From an uncultured Faecalibacterium sp. (GTDB lineage Bacteria; Bacillota; Clostridia; Oscillospirales; Ruminococcaceae), in assembly GCA_934525735.1 (NCBI GenBank), contig CAKSZM010000009.1, forward strand, positions 1-41,465: 41,465 nt of DNA. Direction: 5' to 3'. The position numbers were made by a program, and so were the translations under genes. The notes beneath the pieces are model-generated. The model ran no database searches. It was not told the DNA's origin and saw nothing but the letters and a program-made list of their open reading frames with translations. Positions 1-7,565 of this stretch are shown piece by piece; positions within the stretch are counted from its first letter, which is position 1, and each line of letters starts with the position of its first letter.

Positions 1-4
1 CCGT

Positions 5-48
5 TTAATGATAAATACTTGTCATTAACCCCGCTGTGGTCTCAGCGG
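5..48 (-). promoter_or_regulatory. Two leader hairpins of a gene off the left edge
   Basis: Read on the minus strand, the RNA from the promoter at 65-93 would first form a hairpin CCGCTG/CAGCGG (43-48 with 31-36, loop of 6) and then an AT-rich hairpin TTAATGA/TCATTAA (22-28 with 5-11). No T-tract follows either, so they do not look like a terminator. In related genomes, genes of the upstream pair (TIGR03960/TIGR03936 type) often precede rplU, so a ribosomal protein L21-type leader is possible. That is inference, because the downstream gene lies outside the window. Nothing else was seen in 1-159. Confidence 0.35.
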
Positions 49-64
49 ACACTAACGCCTAAAT

Positions 65-93
65 AGGATAGCACAAATCCAGCGCAAATGCAA
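65..93 (-). promoter_or_regulatory. Sigma-A type promoter reading off the left edge
   Basis: On the minus strand, TTGCAT (93-88) and TATCCT (70-65) are separated by exactly 17 bases. It lies in the gap after the TIGR03936-type gene and would start an RNA near position 58, leading into the two hairpins at 48-5. Confidence 0.5.
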
Positions 94-159
94 GCGTTCT
101 GAGCAAAATAACTGCAAAAATTTTCTGTTTTGCGCAAATGTACGTCTTTTGAGGCGTTC

Positions 160-804
160 TCAGGCAAAATGCTGCTTTTCTGCCGTGAGGAACTCGGTGC
201 GCAGGATGTTGGCGCTGGCGGCGGGCAGGCCGAATTTTTCTTCCAGAAAACCGGTGAGCAGCGAGGGGTTCAGGTTCAGCTCCTGCGAAGCGGGCAGGCA
301 CAGACGGATGCATACGCGGTCTCCTTCCGGCTCATATTCTACCTGCTGGATATGGTCTTTCAGCTCCACGATCTTCTTGCCGCGCTTGCTGTGCTTTTCC
401 ACCGGGGCGCTTTCCAGCGCATTGTACTGATCCAGCACAGCCGCAGCGGATGCCGGGTAGCTGATCTGGTAGCAGGCGTATGCGATGAGGTCGGCCTTCA
501 TCTGCACCGGGCCGACATGGGTGACCACGATGCCCGCCGGCATGATGGCGTTGAGGGCTGTCTTCCACTGCTCAAAGTCCGGGGCTTCGGCCTCGGTCTT
601 GACGTCCACGCACTCGCACTCGCTCTCCTGCCCCAGCGACAGCGGGCAGGCAAAGGTCATATAGATGTGGGGGTTAAAGCCCAGCGTATGCCACACCGGC
701 AGGCCGCTGCGCTTGAGCACCCGCTGCATCACCCGCTGCAGATCCAGCAGGGAGATGTAGGAGGCCTCATTTTTCTTTTCAAACGAGATTCTGACTGTAA
801 TCAA
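160..804 (-). CDS. TIGR03936/DUF2344 radical SAM-linked protein
   Basis: This 214-residue protein matches the family that always accompanies TIGR03960 radical SAM proteins. Early landmarks are VRISFEK, SYISLLDLQRVMQR and LGFNPH. Its biochemical role is unknown, and a substrate-delivery or accessory role is only inferred from the pairing. The start is TTG at 804, preceded by AGGAGGT seven bases upstream. It overlaps the end of the upstream partner by 26 bp, so the two are translationally coupled. In other Clostridia the pair lies near RNase G/E and ribosomal protein L21 genes, which suggests a link to RNA or ribosome maturation. Confidence 0.85.
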   Translation of the reverse strand: MITVRISFEKKNEASYISLLDLQRVMQRVLKRSGLPVWHTLGFNPHIYMTFACPLSLGQESECECVDVKTEAEAPDFEQWKTALNAIMPAGIVVTHVGPVQMKADLIAYACYQISYPASAAAVLDQYNALESAPVEKHSKRGKKIVELKDHIQQVEYEPEGDRVCIRLCLPASQELNLNPSLLTGFLEEKFGLPAASANILRTEFLTAEKQHFA

Positions 805-2638
805 AGCAGGGACCTCCTAACAGATGGTTGGCACCGCAGCCGTGGCAGGCACGGTTGCAGGGCTGGGTGGTCTGGGCGGCAAGGGCCTTGTTGTACTCCC
901 GCACCAGATATTCGTGGGTGACGCCGTAATCCATGTGGGACCACGGGGTCACCTCATCCAGACCGATGGCGCGCTGGCAGTAGAACGCCGGGTCGATGCC
1001 CATATCGGCAAAGGTCTGCATCCAGGTGTCGTACTTGAAGCACTCTTCCCAGCCGTCAAAGTAGCAGCCGCGCTTATAAGCTTCCACGATGACGGGCGCC
1101 AGACGGCGGTCGCCCTTGGCGAACACGCCCTCGAGGAAGCTGGTGGTGCTGTCGTGGTAGTTGACCTTGATCTTGCGGCTGTGGACGCTTTCCAGCAGAT
1201 GCTTCTGCTTGGCCTGCAGGGTCTCGGCGGTGTCCATAGGCACGAACTCAAAGGGCGTGTGGGGCTTGGGCACGAAGCAGGCACAGCTGATGGTCACCTG
1301 CACGCCGCGTCCCTTGGCGTGCTTCGGGTTGGAGTAGTACAGATCCACCACTTTCTGCGCCGTCTCGGCGATGCCCTCGATGTCCTCCATCGTCTCGGTG
1401 GGCAGACCCATCATGAAATAGAGCTTGACCGAGGTATAGCCCGCGCCGAATGCGATGTTGCAGGTCTTTTCGATCTCGTCCCAGGTGACATTCTTATTGA
1501 TGACGTTGCGCAGGCGCTGGGTTCCGGCCTCGGCCGCAAAGGTCAGGCCGCTCTTGCGCACCTTGGTAGTCTTTTCGATCAGGCTCTGGGAAAAGTTGTC
1601 CACGCGCAGAGAGGGCAGCGACAGGCTGACGTGCTCCTTGGGTGCCCACTCGTTCAGATCGTCCAGCAGTTCTTCCAGCTGGCCGTGGTCGGAGGTGGAC
1701 AGACTGGACAGGCTCAGCTCTTCGTAGCCGGTGTTGGCGCACAGGTCCTGCGCCGCCTTGTTCAGCAGGCTGGCGTCGCGCTGGCGCATGGGCCGGTACA
1801 GGAAGCCTGCCTGACAGAACCGGCAGCCGCGCACACAGCCGCGCAGCACCTCGATGCTGGCGCGATCCTGAATGGCGCCCACCATGGGCACGACGAAGTT
1901 CGTCGGCGGAGCAAACTCGTTCAGGTCCTTGATGATGGCCTTTGTGATGCGTGCCGGGATGCCCGGCTCGTTGGGGGTGATGGCTTTGACCCTGCCGTCC
2001 TCGTAATAGGTCACATCGTAGAACGCCGGGATATACACGCCCGGGATCTTTGCAATGTTGAGCAGCAGCTGCTTTTTGGAAAGGCCCTCTTTTTTGGCCT
2101 TCTCGATCTCGGCACAGATGCCGGGCAGCTGGTTTTCGCCCTCGCCCAGCTGCACCACGTCGAAGAAGTCGGCAATGGGCTCGGCATTGCAGGCGCAGGG
2201 GCCGCCCGCCACGATCAGCGGCCAGCTTTCATCGCGGTCGTTGGAACAGAACGGGATGCCTGCCAGATCCAGCATGGCCAGGATGTTGGTATAGGAAAGC
2301 TCGTACTGCAGCGTAAAGCCCACCGCGTCAAACGCGGTGAGCGGGTCCTTGCTCTCCATGGTGTACAGGGGCAGGCCGAGACGCTCCATCTCAGCTTTCA
2401 TGTCCAGCCACGGCATGAACGCGCGCTCGCACCACCAGTTTTCGTGGCTGTTGAGCAGCTCGTACAGGATCTTTTCGCCCAGAAAGGACATTCCAACTTC
2501 ATAGGTGTCGGGGAAACAGAACGCAAAGCGGACGTCCACGTTCTTCTTATCTTTATAGACGCTGCCGGGTTCGCCGCCGGTATAGCGGCCGGGCTTCTGC
2601 ACCCGGCCCAGCGCTTCTTTCAGTTTCGGATCAAACAT
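779..2638 (-). CDS. TIGR03960 B12-binding-type radical SAM protein
   Basis: A 619-residue radical SAM enzyme of unknown reaction. The radical SAM cluster motif CxxxCxxC is at C268, C272 and C275 (RGCVRGCRFC). The N-terminal third has the layout of a cobalamin-binding-type domain (GGPCACNAEPIADFFD, then VVQLGEGE). A Cys-rich segment near the C terminus (CNRACHGCGAN) may hold another metal or cluster. The start at 2638 is chosen because GGAGG lies five bases before it. The ATG pair at 2653 has no ribosome binding site. It is followed with overlap by its TIGR03936-type partner and preceded by the M50 peptidase gene with a 37-bp gap. Confidence 0.85.
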   Translation of the reverse strand: MFDPKLKEALGRVQKPGRYTGGEPGSVYKDKKNVDVRFAFCFPDTYEVGMSFLGEKILYELLNSHENWWCERAFMPWLDMKAEMERLGLPLYTMESKDPLTAFDAVGFTLQYELSYTNILAMLDLAGIPFCSNDRDESWPLIVAGGPCACNAEPIADFFDVVQLGEGENQLPGICAEIEKAKKEGLSKKQLLLNIAKIPGVYIPAFYDVTYYEDGRVKAITPNEPGIPARITKAIIKDLNEFAPPTNFVVPMVGAIQDRASIEVLRGCVRGCRFCQAGFLYRPMRQRDASLLNKAAQDLCANTGYEELSLSSLSTSDHGQLEELLDDLNEWAPKEHVSLSLPSLRVDNFSQSLIEKTTKVRKSGLTFAAEAGTQRLRNVINKNVTWDEIEKTCNIAFGAGYTSVKLYFMMGLPTETMEDIEGIAETAQKVVDLYYSNPKHAKGRGVQVTISCACFVPKPHTPFEFVPMDTAETLQAKQKHLLESVHSRKIKVNYHDSTTSFLEGVFAKGDRRLAPVIVEAYKRGCYFDGWEECFKYDTWMQTFADMGIDPAFYCQRAIGLDEVTPWSHMDYGVTHEYLVREYNKALAAQTTQPCNRACHGCGANHLLGGPCFDYSQNLV

Positions 2639-2675
2639 CAGTTCCTCCATCATCGGTTCAATTTGTGCGTTCTTT

Positions 2676-3194
2676 TTATTTTACCCTAAACGGCGGGCTT
2701 TTGCAATCGTTTCCGGCGGATTTATCCAAAACCCGCCGGGCAAGCAGGCTATGCAGGCATTGTACCATCCGGGCACCGTCCAGCGGCGGGAACGGCAGCA
2801 GGTTGAACCCCGCCGTCAGCAGATTTGCCGCCCAGAACGCGCTGCCGCGCACCGTCATGTTCCGGCTCAGCAGCACCGCCCAGATGCCCGCCAGCAGAAG
2901 GTTCACCGCAGGGCCTGCCGCCGCCAGACGGAACAGCCGCCCCGGCGGCAGTGCCCTGGCGCGGGCGTCCATCCGCATACAGAAACCCGTCATCGTCACC
3001 TCGATCACCGGAAAGCGCCGCAGCAGGCAGAGGTAGCACAGGATGTGCCCCCACTCGTGCAGAAACGCTGCCAGCAGCCCCAGCCGCAGAAAGCCGCTGG
3101 CATCAAAATACAGCAGCAGATACAGCCCGCCGCACAGCAGCAGCGGGTCACGGAACACAAGTACCCCCAGCCGCCGGGTCTCACGACGGCTCAT
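2676..3194 (-). CDS. M50 family membrane metalloprotease, SpoIVFB-like
   Basis: A 172-residue intramembrane zinc protease. The site-2 protease motif HEWGH is at H46, E47 and H50 inside a hydrophobic segment. The second motif NLLPFPPLDGARM carries the metal ligand D139. Several hydrophobic stretches fit four or more membrane spans. No CBS domain is present, unlike Bacillus SpoIVFB. The ATG at 3194 overlaps the TGA of the upstream M23 gene (ATGA), so the pair is translationally coupled. This layout matches spoIVFA-spoIVFB, where the M23-like protein controls the protease. Its substrate cannot be told from the sequence; it could process a sigma or anti-sigma factor. Confidence 0.8.
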   Translation of the reverse strand: MSRRETRRLGVLVFRDPLLLCGGLYLLLYFDASGFLRLGLLAAFLHEWGHILCYLCLLRRFPVIEVTMTGFCMRMDARARALPPGRLFRLAAAGPAVNLLLAGIWAVLLSRNMTVRGSAFWAANLLTAGFNLLPFPPLDGARMVQCLHSLLARRVLDKSAGNDCKSPPFRVK

Positions 3195-3706
3195 GTGTCC
3201 AGCCCCAGAGCCGCAGCAGGGTCGCAGGCGATTCCCTGCCGCCACAGCTCAAAATGCAGATGCGCTCCGGTCGCCCGGCCGGTGCATCCCGCCGTGCCCA
3301 GAAGCTGCCCTCTTTGGACGGTCTCACCCGGGCGGACATAGACATATTGAAGGTGTGCATACAGGGTCTTCCGGTTTCCGGTATGGAGCAGCCGGATGCA
3401 GTTGCCGTAGCTGTCGCTGGATACTGTTTCTTCCACCATGCCGTCATCGGCTGCAAGAACGGCGATTCCCTCTGCACAGGCAAGGTCGATGCCGCGGTGA
3501 AAGGTCTGTTCCCCGGTGAAGGGGTCAGCCCGCCAGCCGTAGCCGTCCGAAATATGCCAGCGGTCCGTGTCCAGCGGAAACTGCAGCCGTTCTGCGTTTG
3601 CCCTGCCCCGCAGTGTCAGCAGGATGCCTGCCAGAATCAGCCCTGTCAGGAATATAAAGCCCCGTCTCCCCTGCCTGCCGGGACACTTCCGCTGCTTTCT
3701 CTGCAT
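3191..3706 (-). CDS. Membrane-anchored M23 (LytM) peptidase, SpoIVFA-like position
   Basis: A 171-residue protein with a basic N terminus, one membrane span (about residues 17-35) and an extracytoplasmic LytM domain. The zinc and catalytic residues look complete: HRGID (H70, D74), YAHL (H118) and HLHFE (H149, H151). The domain could therefore be an active peptidoglycan endopeptidase and not only a scaffold. The ATG at 3706 is preferred because a G-rich ribosome binding site lies seven bases upstream; a GTG at 3712 is too close to it. It overlaps the M50 gene by four bases. It may be a cell-wall hydrolase, a regulator of the M50 protease, or both. Confidence 0.75.
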   Translation of the reverse strand: MQRKQRKCPGRQGRRGFIFLTGLILAGILLTLRGRANAERLQFPLDTDRWHISDGYGWRADPFTGEQTFHRGIDLACAEGIAVLAADDGMVEETVSSDSYGNCIRLLHTGNRKTLYAHLQYVYVRPGETVQRGQLLGTAGCTGRATGAHLHFELWRQGIACDPAAALGLDT

Positions 3707-3764
3707 CTGCACGCCCCCATTCAGAAAAAACTATGCATCCGGCCTTCATCTGAGAACGCAGAAA

Positions 3765-3800
3765 GGCCCGGCGGGCCGTCTCAGGCAGGCACCGCCGGGT
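3765..3800 (-). terminator. Possible terminator after ppk
   Basis: An 8-bp GC-rich stem (3792-3799 with 3767-3774, loop of 17) lies 15 bases beyond the ppk stop. A compact alternative stem GGCCC/GGGCC lies within 3765-3777. The tail CCTTTCT is short on T, so this is weaker than the other terminators in the window. Confidence 0.4.
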
Positions 3801-3813
3801 CTTGGGGTTGTTA

Positions 3814-6261
3814 TTACTTCCGTTTTTTGAAGAGGTTCAGCACCTGCTCAAACAGGCCCGCACGCTTTCTGGGGCTTGTCACCGCAACGGCAGGCTTTGC
3901 CGGCTTGTCAGCAGGCTGCGGGCGCGGCTCAGGCTTTTTGCGGTTCACCATCTGCTCCAGCTGCTCAAAGTGGTCGCCGCTCTCCTCAGTCGGGGCGGCG
4001 GGACTGGCAGGCTCTGCCGCCGTTTTTTCCTTCGGCGGCTCCGGCTGTGCTGCCGGGGCGGTTTCCGGTTTTTCGGCAGGCTGCACCGGAGGTTTCTTTT
4101 CCGGTTCTGCAGCCACCGGGGCTTCGGCCTTCGGGGCGGGCTGCTCTGCCGCAGGGGTGGCCTTGGGCGCAGCTGGTTTGGCAGGCTTTGCCGTCCAGTC
4201 GTCCTTCAGCAGGTCGTACATGCCCATCTGGCCGTTGACCAACGCTTCACCCTCGGCGGGCTTGACCTTCTGGTAGCTGCCGTCGGCGCGCATCTCCCGG
4301 GCGTTGACATTATCCCGCAGCTGCAGCTGAAGGATATCGGTGAGTTTCTGCACCAGAACGGGGTCCTCCACCCGGACGCCCACCTCCACGCGGCACTCGG
4401 TGTTGCGGGTGAGGAAGTCGCCGGAAGCGATATAGATGCGGGTGTGCACGCCGTCAAAGAAGCTGTAGATGCGGCCATGCTCAAGGTAGCGGCCCACCAG
4501 GCTGCGGATGTGCAGGTTTTCGGTCTTGCCGGGCACCTCGGCGCGCACGCAGCAGATGCCGCGCACGATCATGTCGATGCGCACCCCGGCGCAGCTGGCC
4601 TCCTGCAGCTTGAGGATGATATCCCGGTCGCTGATGGAGTTGTTCTTCAGGATCATGGACGCCGGGCGGCCCATGCGGGCAGCGGCGATCACATGATCCA
4701 TCTCTTCCAGCAGCACGCTCTTGAACCGCAGCGGAGCCACCAGCATTTTGTCGCTGGTCTCGGTCAGCTTCTGCACGGCAAGGTTCTGGAACACGTTGGA
4801 GGCTTCCTCGCCGATGCCGTGGTCTGCCGTGATAAAGGAAAGATCCGTGTACAGCTCGCTGGTTTTTTCGTTGTAGTTGCCGGTGCCGATCTGGGTGATG
4901 TAGGAATAGCCCTCCTTGCCCTTGCGGGTGATGAGGGTAAGCTTGGAGTGCACCTTGTAGTCCTCAAAGCCGTAAATGACCGTGCAGCCTGCGCTTTCCA
5001 GCTGCTTGGACCAATCGATATTGTTCTGCTCGTCAAAGCGGGCGCGCAGCTCCACCAGCGCCACAACTTCCTTGCCGTTTTCGGCCGCCTCCATCAACGC
5101 CTGCACGATCTGGGATTCCCGCGCCATGCGGTAGAGGGTCATCTTGATGGAGATGACCTCCGGATCATGCGCAGCCTTTTTCAGCATCGCGATGAAAGGC
5201 CGGATGGACTGGTACGGGTAGCTCAGCAGCACATCGTGCTTCTGTACCTCGGCGGCGAGGTCGTAGTCCGGCGGCGGCAGCATGGGGCGTGCTGCCGGGT
5301 AGAACAGCTCCGGGTGGTTGTCGGATTCAATGCGCCCGGTGAGCTTGTAGAAGAAGCTCAGATCCAGCGGGCTCTTCTGCTCGAACACCCGCTTATGGGT
5401 CAGTTCCAGACGGCTGCAGAGGATGCGTTCCACTTCCGGTGCGGGAGCGGGCGTGACCTGCAGGCGGACAGCCGCCAGCTTGCGGCGGCGCTTGAGCAGT
5501 TCGGTCATGATCTCGCGGTAGTCGATATCATGATCCATCATGCCCTCTTTCACGTCGATATCCGCATTGCGGGTGACACGGAAAAGGCATTTTTCCTGAA
5601 TGGTATCCTTACCGAAAATGCTGGCCGCATAATGCAGCACCAGCTCTTCAGTGAGGGCAAACAGTGTTTCGCCGTCTTTTTTGATGAAGTGGATGCGCTC
5701 CATCTGGCTGGAGATGGGGATGATGCCGAGACTCTGCCCGGCAGGGTGCTTTTCCTTGAGAAGCGCGCCAAGGTAGATCTCCTGATTGCGCAGGAACGGG
5801 AACGGGTGGCGGTTGTCCACGATCTGCGGGCTGAGGATCGGGAACAGCTCGGTCTGGAAATACTTTTTCCAGACGTGCTCTTCTTCCTTGGTCAGACTGT
5901 CGAAATCCACCTTTCGGTAGCCGTTTTCCGCCAGTGCTTCCAGTGCTTTGGCGTAATATTTGTCGCAGTCTTCCTGCAGCTGAGCGGTCTTGGGCATGAT
6001 CGCGGCCAGCTGTTCGGCGGCGGTCATGTTGGTCTTGTTCTCCCGCTTTTCCTTTTTACCCTTGTCCTGTTCCAGATTGGCGCGCTCCTGCAGAGAGCCG
6101 ACGCGCACCATAAAGAACTCATCCAGATTGGAGCCGTAGATGGCAAGGAACTTGACCCGCTCCGCAAGGGGAACATTCTTGTCCTTGCCCAGCGCAAGGA
6201 CCCGCCGGTTAAAATCCAGCCAGCTCAGTTCGCGGTTGATGAAAATCGTTTCGTCACTCAT
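3814..6261 (-). CDS. ppk1: Polyphosphate kinase 1 with low-complexity C-terminal tail
   Basis: PPK1 reversibly transfers the ATP gamma-phosphate to inorganic polyphosphate. The 815-residue protein opens with INRELSWLDFN, typical of the family. The autophosphorylated histidine is H438 (YKVHSK) and the second essential histidine is H595 (YLEHGR), matching E. coli H435 and H592. The conserved part ends near residue 690, the usual family length. Residues 691-815 are an added Pro/Ala/Glu/Lys-rich tail that ends in a basic amphipathic-looking segment (LFEQVLNLFKKRK). The tail is unusual and may tether the enzyme to membrane, nucleoid or a partner. The ribosome binding site GGGGAAAG precedes ATG 6261. 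Confidence 0.95.
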   Translation of the reverse strand: MSDETIFINRELSWLDFNRRVLALGKDKNVPLAERVKFLAIYGSNLDEFFMVRVGSLQERANLEQDKGKKEKRENKTNMTAAEQLAAIMPKTAQLQEDCDKYYAKALEALAENGYRKVDFDSLTKEEEHVWKKYFQTELFPILSPQIVDNRHPFPFLRNQEIYLGALLKEKHPAGQSLGIIPISSQMERIHFIKKDGETLFALTEELVLHYAASIFGKDTIQEKCLFRVTRNADIDVKEGMMDHDIDYREIMTELLKRRRKLAAVRLQVTPAPAPEVERILCSRLELTHKRVFEQKSPLDLSFFYKLTGRIESDNHPELFYPAARPMLPPPDYDLAAEVQKHDVLLSYPYQSIRPFIAMLKKAAHDPEVISIKMTLYRMARESQIVQALMEAAENGKEVVALVELRARFDEQNNIDWSKQLESAGCTVIYGFEDYKVHSKLTLITRKGKEGYSYITQIGTGNYNEKTSELYTDLSFITADHGIGEEASNVFQNLAVQKLTETSDKMLVAPLRFKSVLLEEMDHVIAAARMGRPASMILKNNSISDRDIILKLQEASCAGVRIDMIVRGICCVRAEVPGKTENLHIRSLVGRYLEHGRIYSFFDGVHTRIYIASGDFLTRNTECRVEVGVRVEDPVLVQKLTDILQLQLRDNVNAREMRADGSYQKVKPAEGEALVNGQMGMYDLLKDDWTAKPAKPAAPKATPAAEQPAPKAEAPVAAEPEKKPPVQPAEKPETAPAAQPEPPKEKTAAEPASPAAPTEESGDHFEQLEQMVNRKKPEPRPQPADKPAKPAVAVTSPRKRAGLFEQVLNLFKKRK

Positions 6262-6305
6262 AATCTTTCCCCTTTTATGCTGCCATACGGCAGACTTCTT
6301 GCGGG

Positions 6306-6665
6306 TCAGCGCACGATTGCCTGACCCTCCCAGGAGGCCACGATTTCCCCGGTCAGCCCCGGAACGTTTGCGGCGTCTTCGACCCGCTCAAACAGGCCGT
6401 GCTGCTCCCGGTATTTCAGAATGGCTTCTGCCCGGCTCTCACCGACACCCGGCAGGGTACACAGAGCGTCCGCCCCGGCGGTGTTCAGGTCCACCAGAAC
6501 AGACTGTCCCAGCCCGGCTGTCTCCGGGATCTTCTGCGGCTGCTGTGCAGTGAGCGGAACAGCAAAGCGAAACGCCAGCAAAGCACACAGTGCGGCTGCC
6601 GTCAGTGCGAAAGCTGCAAAAAGCCATTCTCTGCGTTTGCGGTTTGACGGAGGTATCTTATTCAT
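6306..6665 (-). CDS. Small membrane-anchored helix-hairpin-helix protein, ComEA-like
   Basis: A 119-residue protein with a basic N terminus, one membrane span (about residues 14-35) and a ComEA-type domain. VDLNTAGADALCTLPGVG is the first helix-hairpin-helix, followed by AEAILKYREQHGLF. The second hairpin (VPGLTGEIVASW) is degenerate. ComEA binds incoming DNA outside the membrane during transformation. This protein lacks the SLBB domain found in longer ComEA proteins, and no comEB or comEC is nearby, so competence is not shown. Start 6665 is chosen because the upstream ATG at 6728 lies inside a terminator. The ribosome binding site is weak (AGAAAG). Confidence 0.7.
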   Translation of the reverse strand: MNKIPPSNRKRREWLFAAFALTAAALCALLAFRFAVPLTAQQPQKIPETAGLGQSVLVDLNTAGADALCTLPGVGESRAEAILKYREQHGLFERVEDAANVPGLTGEIVASWEGQAIVR

Positions 6666-6683
6666 TGTAACCGACTTTCTGCC

Positions 6684-6722
6684 AAAAAGAAAGCTTTCTG
6701 CGAAAAAACACGCAGAAAGCTT
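6684..6722 (-). terminator. Intrinsic terminator after the HAD gene
   Basis: A perfect 12-bp stem AAGCTTTCTGCG (6722-6711 with 6702-6691, 8-base loop) is followed on the minus strand by TCTTTTT. It begins ten bases beyond the stop of the HAD-like gene and ends before comEA. Confidence 0.8.
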
Positions 6723-6731
6723 GCACAATTT

Positions 6732-7565
6732 TTAAACGGATTTTTCGGCATCCCGCACCATGCGGTACAGCACTTCTACTGCCGCACCGGCAGACGCATC
6801 GGTCAGAGTGACCTGATGCGCGGCAAGACGCAGTTCTGCCGGGGCATCGGCGGCGGCGGCGCTCCGGCCGGATGCACGCACCAGTTCCAGCATCGGCATG
6901 CTGCCTGCCAGCACCAGCACGTTCTCCGGCTCACAATCCGCCGGGCCGCACACTGCCCCCAGCATCTCACTGCCGGAAACGGTTTTCGGGGTCAGGATCA
7001 GCAGATCCGGCGCAGCACGCTCCGCCAGAAAAACCGCAGACTTTTCCTCCAGCGCCTTTTCCAGCAGGGGGATCATGGGCACGCCCTTGTGATCCTGATA
7101 CAGCAGCACGCGCAGAACATCCTCGCCGCGGATATCGGCCGCGTTTGCCAGCAGGAACGGGGTCCACTCCTCCCGCAGGTGGCGTTCCAGCGCATCGCTC
7201 ATGCGCAGCACGCGGGTTGTGCCGTCGGTCATCTGCAAGGCAATGCCCACCCCCGCCGCCACCGGCAGACGGGTGAACAGGTCCGCATCCTGCCCGGCAA
7301 AACTGCACAGGGTCTGGCGGGTGCCGTCGGCGTACTGGTATGCCATGGCACCGCCGCAGACCAGCGCCGGCGCGTTCAGCCGCACGCTGCCCAGAATGGA
7401 GCGCACTGCCCGGGGCGTGCGCTGGGAAAAGACCGTGAAACGCCCGCCGCGGCTGGAAAACAGCTGCAGCACATCCCGCACCACCTGGGTCAGGTTGCCG
7501 TCTGCGCCCAGCAGAAGACTGTCAAGGTCGCAGAGCACCAGTGTGGATTCCAGAGATCGATTCAT
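6732..7565 (-). CDS. Degenerate HAD-like (Cof-type) protein
   Basis: A 277-residue protein with the layout of Cof-type HAD phosphatases. Motif I keeps both aspartates (LCDLDSL, D13 and D15), and a lysine resembling motif III is present in LTPKTVSGSEML. The usual motif IV, GDGxNDxxML, reads AGSMPMLELV, so the magnesium-binding acidic residues are gone. It is probably a catalytically impaired phosphatase or a binding protein. The ATG at 7565 overlaps the rluD stop (ATGA), so it is the last, translationally coupled gene of the lspA-rluD group and is followed by a strong terminator. Confidence 0.7.
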   Translation of the reverse strand: MNRSLESTLVLCDLDSLLLGADGNLTQVVRDVLQLFSSRGGRFTVFSQRTPRAVRSILGSVRLNAPALVCGGAMAYQYADGTRQTLCSFAGQDADLFTRLPVAAGVGIALQMTDGTTRVLRMSDALERHLREEWTPFLLANAADIRGEDVLRVLLYQDHKGVPMIPLLEKALEEKSAVFLAERAAPDLLILTPKTVSGSEMLGAVCGPADCEPENVLVLAGSMPMLELVRASGRSAAAADAPAELRLAAHQVTLTDASAGAAVEVLYRMVRDAEKSV

